A DNA stretch of 9,118 bases from Candidatus Gallimonas caecicola (GTDB lineage: Bacteria; Bacillota; Clostridia; Christensenellales; Borkfalkiaceae), in the NCBI GenBank assembly GCA_904394195.1, contig CAJFNH010000042.1, positions 1 through 9,118 of the forward strand. Direction: 5' to 3'. Within the stretch, counting starts at the first letter, position 1. The number at the start of each line of letters is the position of its first letter. Below the pieces are notes generated by a model. That model searched no databases. It was given only the letters and a program-made list of their open reading frames with translations, and had not been told where the DNA came from. A program made the position numbers and the translations under genes. Positions 7,048 through 9,118 of the stretch are shown piece by piece.

Positions 7048-7773
7048 CTATTGCAGCTCCTCTTTGAATTTATCCATGATGCGCGTCTCGATGCGCGAGA
7101 TCTGCACCTGCGAAACGCCGATGCGGCGCGCGACTTCGCTCTGCGTCATATCCCTGAAAAAACGCAGGAACACGATCTTTTTCTCCCGCTCGGGAAGTTT
7201 TCCGATCGCCTCCTTGAGCACGAGCTTTTCAAGCATGTCCTCCTGATCTTCCCGCGCGGGCAGGCGTTCGGCGAGCGTCGTGCCCTTTTCGTCCTTATAG
7301 TCCCCCTGTTCATAGATGGACACGGGCATGCGCGCGGAGCCCAGCGTGAACACGACCTCGCCTTCGTCCATGCCGAATTTTTGCGCAAGTTCGGCAACGG
7401 TGGGCTGTTCGCCGCGCTCGGCAACGCATTGTTCGATATAGGCATTCATGTCGCGCGCGGCTTTTTTGATGAGGCGGGACACCTTTACGCTGCCGTCATC
7501 GCGCAGAAAACGCTTGATCTCGCCCGCGATCATGGGCACCGCATAGGTGGAAAAACGAACGCCGAAGCGCTCGTCGAAGCCCGCGATCGCCTTGAGAAAG
7601 CCCATACAGGCGAGCTGGTAGAGATCGTCGTATTCCACGCCCTTGCCCAGATAGCGCCGCAAAATGCTCTTGAGCAGCGAAGTATTGTGCGAGAGCAGCT
7701 CCTCCTTGGCGCGCTGGTCGCCCTCCTTGGCTTGGCGGATAAGCGCGAGCGTCCTCTCTTCATCGAGCATCAT
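7048..7773 (-). CDS. sigF: Forespore-specific RNA polymerase sigma factor SigF (SpoIIAC)
   Basis: A 241-residue sigma-70-family factor of the SigF/SigG group that switches on the first forespore genes after asymmetric division. Region 2 (about 48-94) contains YDDLYQLACMGFLKA, RFSTYAVPMIAGEIKRFLRD and DDG; region 3 follows at about 120-175; region 4 (about 180-230) ends in the helix-turn-helix TQSEVARRIGVSQVQISRIE. SigG is similar, but position directly after spoIIAA and spoIIAB identifies it as SigF. It overlaps the spoIIAB end by 14 nt; ATG-ATG at 7773/7770 leaves the start ambiguous by one codon, and AAGGG about 6 nt upstream favours the first. SpoIIAB is expected to hold it inactive. Confidence 0.95.
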   Translation of the reverse strand: MMLDEERTLALIRQAKEGDQRAKEELLSHNTSLLKSILRRYLGKGVEYDDLYQLACMGFLKAIAGFDERFGVRFSTYAVPMIAGEIKRFLRDDGSVKVSRLIKKAARDMNAYIEQCVAERGEQPTVAELAQKFGMDEGEVVFTLGSARMPVSIYEQGDYKDEKGTTLAERLPAREDQEDMLEKLVLKEAIGKLPEREKKIVFLRFFRDMTQSEVARRIGVSQVQISRIETRIMDKFKEELQ

Positions 7774-8197
7774 CCGCTGCCCTTGCGCCGAATCGCTTGC
7801 TCATGCGCACCGTCGTTCCCCTGCCCGCCTCCGATCGTACCGAAAAATCCGTCATAAACGTCTGCATGATGGTAAAGCCCATACCCGAGCGCTCCTCGTC
7901 CGGCAGCGTGGTATAAAAGGGCATGAGCGCCTGTTCCAGATCGGCGATCCCCCTTCCGCTGTCGGAAATTTCAATATGTAGGCAGGAGCCCTCCGTTCTG
8001 CATGCAAGTTCGATCCAGCCTTCGGTATTGCGGTAGCCGTGCACGATACAGTTGGTGACCGCCTCCGACACGGCGGTCTTGACGTCGGACAGTTCGGCAA
8101 TCGTGGGATTGAGGGGCAGCGCAAACGCCGCAACCACGTTGCGGGCAAACACTTCGTTCTCGGAACGGGATAAAAACTTCAGATACATTTCGTTCAT
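7760..8197 (-). CDS. spoIIAB: Anti-sigma F factor / serine kinase SpoIIAB
   Basis: A 145-residue GHKL-fold ATPase that binds and blocks SigF and phosphorylates SpoIIAA. The N-box EAVTNCIVHGY (45-55) with Glu45 and Asn49, the G1 box DSGRG (79-83) with Asp79, and the G2 box ERSGMGFTIM (102-111) are intact, as is GTT (127-129) near the end. The N-terminus NEMYLKFLSRSENEVFAR closely follows the Bacillus protein, including an arginine at residue 19 in the region that contacts SigF and SpoIIAA. Length is normal. AGGAGG lies a few bases before the ATG; the gene sits 32 nt after spoIIAA and overlaps sigF. Confidence 0.96.
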   Translation of the reverse strand: MNEMYLKFLSRSENEVFARNVVAAFALPLNPTIAELSDVKTAVSEAVTNCIVHGYRNTEGWIELACRTEGSCLHIEISDSGRGIADLEQALMPFYTTLPDEERSGMGFTIMQTFMTDFSVRSEAGRGTTVRMSKRFGARAADDAR

Positions 8198-8229
8198 ATT
8201 TCCTCCTTCACGCGGCGTCCCGCCCCGGG

Positions 8230-8538
8230 TCAGATTTTAGGCATGAGCGAATACAGGCCGCTCAATTCAAGGATCTTATCGGCGCCGGCATTCGGACTTT
8301 CCAGATACATCTGCATCCCATATCGTTTGAGCCGTTTATAGCGGCCGATGAGGAAGCCGATGCCCGTCGAATCCATAAATTTTACCCCGGCAAGGTTGAA
8401 CACGGCGCGCGAAAGCCCGGCGCTTTCATCTATCAGCCCGTCCGCTTCGGCACGGGCGCCGGCAACGGAGTGCTCGTCCAGCTCCCCCGTCAGATAGATG
8501 TAGAGCGTGTTCTCCCTTCGCATCGCCCGCGTCTTCAT
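8230..8538 (-). CDS. spoIIAA: Anti-sigma F factor antagonist SpoIIAA (STAS domain)
   Basis: A 102-residue STAS-domain protein that, when unphosphorylated, binds SpoIIAB and frees SigF; SpoIIAB phosphorylates it and SpoIIE, not in this window, reverses that. The conserved phosphorylation site is Ser57 in FMDSTGIGFLIGRYK (54-68), preceded by LTGELDEHS (16-24). The ATG at 8538 is chosen because GGAGG lies 6 nt upstream; ATGs at 8544 and 8523 are in frame but badly spaced from it. The frame is open to 8736, but that part spans the promoter region. The protein ends at LYSLMPKI, about 15 residues shorter than the Bacillus protein; no frameshifted continuation is visible after the stop. First gene of the operon. 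Confidence 0.94.
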   Translation of the reverse strand: MKTRAMRRENTLYIYLTGELDEHSVAGARAEADGLIDESAGLSRAVFNLAGVKFMDSTGIGFLIGRYKRLKRYGMQMYLESPNAGADKILELSGLYSLMPKI

Positions 8539-8568
8539 GCGCATCCTCCGTTTCTGTGCGATAACGCT

Positions 8569-8607
8569 ATTATAACGGCGCCGGGGTTGCCGTTCCTGTA
8601 ATTCCGC
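8569..8607 (-). promoter_or_regulatory. Candidate spoIIA promoter(s)
   Basis: Two overlapping candidates precede spoIIAA. One has TATAAT (8574-8569) with AGGAAC (8597-8592) 17 bp upstream, which would start transcription about 24 nt before the ATG. The other is GCGGAATTA (8607-8599), a full match to the sigma-H -10 pattern RNNGAATWW, but its -35 region (GCACGATCC, 13 bp upstream) is weak. In Bacillus this operon is sigma-H dependent. The sequence does not decide between them. Confidence 0.4.
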
Positions 8608-8697
8608 GTCGAATATACACGGATCGTGCCGAAAATCCCGCGCGGCAGACGATCGCGGATTTTGTGCAAAAAAAGTATAAAAAATGCGGAAAAACAC

Positions 8698-8726
8698 TTG
8701 ACTTTTTTTTTCGATTATAATATGAT
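8698..8726 (+). promoter_or_regulatory. Promoter of the tRNA array
   Basis: Plus-strand TTGACT (8698-8703), a 17-bp spacer beginning with a T run, and TATGAT (8721-8726) form a strong sigma-A-type promoter with an expected start near 8733, 28 nt before the first tRNA. An overlapping TATAAT at 8716-8721 is only 12 bp from the -35 and is unlikely to be the -10. It is back to back with the spoIIA promoter. Confidence 0.75.
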
Positions 8727-8760
8727 ATTCAAGCATTGCGATTGCGGCGCCATGATAAGC

Positions 8761-8836
8761 GGGCCTTTAGCTCAGCGGTTAGAGCTGCCGGCTCATAACC
8801 GGCTGGTCCGCGGTTCGAATCCGTGAAGGCCCACCA
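8761..8836 (+). tRNA. tRNA with CAT anticodon (tRNA-Met by anticodon, probably tRNA-Ile2)
   Basis: A complete cloverleaf: acceptor GGGCCTT/AAGGCCC, anticodon stem GCCGG/CCGGC around CTCATAA (anticodon CAT), T-arm CGCGG/CCGTG, discriminator A and encoded CCA. The paired first base (G1-C72) and the absence of three G-C pairs next to the anticodon rule out initiator tRNA. C4-G69 and C5-G68 are the acceptor pairs that the lysidine synthetase TilS prefers in E. coli tRNA-Ile2, and overall it looks more like known Ile2 (reads AUA after lysidine modification) than elongator Met. Automatic annotation by anticodon alone would call it Met. Confidence 0.93.
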
Positions 8837-8887
8837 CACGCCATCTACGGTCAACGCCCATTGCAAGCGCGGCGATGCCGCCTACAC

Positions 8888-8964
8888 GGCCCAATAGCTC
8901 AGTTGGTTAGAGCGCCAGCCTGTCACGCTGGAGGTCGACGGTTCGAGCCCGTTTTGGGTCGCCA
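8888..8964 (+). tRNA. tRNA-Asp (GTC)
   Basis: A complete 77-nt tRNA with acceptor GGCCCAA/TTGGGTC (one G-U pair), anticodon stem CCAGC/GCTGG around CTGTCAC (anticodon GTC), discriminator G typical of Asp, and encoded CCA at 8962-8964. The 51-nt gap from the previous tRNA holds a small GCGGC/GCCGC hairpin (8869-8881). Confidence 0.96.
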
Positions 8965-8972
8965 CTTTGAAA

Positions 8973-8999
8973 GAGCCCCATTCCCACGGAGTGAGGCTC
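8973..8999 (+). other. Hairpin in the spacer between tRNA-Asp and tRNA-Phe
   Basis: GAGCC and GGCTC flank a nearly continuous 12-bp stem (one C-A mismatch, one G-U pair) with a 3-nt loop. No T run follows on the plus strand, so it is not a terminator of the array. It may help processing of the polycistronic tRNA precursor. A second small hairpin, GCCTT/AAGGC at 9002-9016, follows just before tRNA-Phe. Confidence 0.45.
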
Positions 9000-9020
9000 G
9001 CGCCTTGAAAAAAGGCACCT

Positions 9021-9096
9021 GCCTTGGTAGCTCAGATGGTAGAGCAACGGACTGAAAATCCGTCTGTCGGTGGTTCGATTCCGCCCCAAGGCACCA
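9021..9096 (+). tRNA. tRNA-Phe (GAA)
   Basis: A complete 76-nt tRNA with acceptor GCCTTGG/CCAAGGC, anticodon stem ACGGA/TCCGT around CTGAAAA (anticodon GAA), T-arm GGTGG/CCGCC, discriminator A and encoded CCA at 9094-9096. The next tRNA begins only 4 nt later, so the two must be separated by RNase cleavage of a shared precursor. Confidence 0.96.
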
Positions 9097-9100
9097 CCTT

Positions 9101-9118
9101 GCCGGTGTAGCTCAATTG
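9101..9118 (+). tRNA. 5' end of a fourth tRNA, probably tRNA-Thr (cut by window edge)
   Basis: The last 18 bases, GCCGGTG followed by TAGCTCAATTG, match the acceptor 5' strand and D-arm start of a tRNA. The anticodon is outside the window. Similarity to Firmicutes tRNA-Thr and the order CAT-Asp-Phe-Thr, also found in a Bacillus subtilis tRNA cluster, suggest threonine. Confidence 0.6.

Noticed and set aside
8539..8736. Longer SpoIIAA starting at 8736
   Set aside because: The added residues are not STAS-like, span the promoter region and the divergent tRNA promoter, and GGAGG is correctly spaced only for the ATG at 8538.
8626..9089. Small open frames over the tRNA array on both strands
   Set aside because: They translate tRNA sequence (for example runs like AQLVRAPACHAGGRRFEP) and are well-known artefacts of tRNA genes.
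1..9118. CRISPR arrays, insertion sequences, phage or toxin-antitoxin genes, attachment sites
   Set aside because: No regularly spaced repeats, transposase or integrase motifs, or target-site duplications were seen; no tRNA 3' fragment accompanied by an integrase was found.

Overview
The window is mostly ordinary core chromosome from a GC-rich, endospore-forming member of the Firmicutes, probably class Clostridia. This rests on a complete spoIIAA-spoIIAB-sigF sporulation operon, a short-form HisG paired with HisZ, the Firmicutes-type his gene order, strong Shine-Dalgarno sequences and tRNA genes with an encoded CCA end. The species cannot be named from sequence alone.

Layout, left to right. 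Bases 1-238 (minus strand) are the 5' end of an ABC-exporter gene that runs off the left edge. Bases 239-552 hold its leader and a very good sigma-A-type promoter, a 16-bp hairpin abutting the -10 box and a possible 15-codon upstream ORF. Bases 553-6869 (minus strand, transcribed right to left) are one tight histidine operon, hisZ-hisG-hisD-hisB-hisH-hisA-hisF-hisIE. Most of its junctions are 1-14 nt overlaps and the rest are 1-nt gaps. Bases 6870-7047 hold the his promoter and the sigF-operon terminator. Bases 7048-8538 (minus strand) are sigF, spoIIAB and spoIIAA. Bases 8539-8760 are a divergent promoter region. From 8761 on the plus strand is a tRNA array: CAT (Met, more likely Ile2), Asp-GTC, Phe-GAA, and a fourth tRNA cut by the right edge that is probably Thr.

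How the genes work together. The his operon supplies the enzymes from PRPP and ATP to histidine except the aminotransferase HisC and the histidinol-phosphate phosphatase, which must be encoded elsewhere. The spoIIA operon is the partner-switching module that releases sigma-F in the forespore: SpoIIAB binds SigF until unphosphorylated SpoIIAA displaces it. Nothing visible links sporulation to histidine synthesis beyond adjacency and shared direction, and a strong intrinsic terminator separates them.

I found no undescribed multi-gene system. The parts most worth a second look are regulatory: the hairpin and upstream ORF in front of the ABC exporter, an inverted repeat flanking the his -10 box with no T-box leader, the Ile2-like features of the CAT tRNA, and a shortened SpoIIAA C-terminus.
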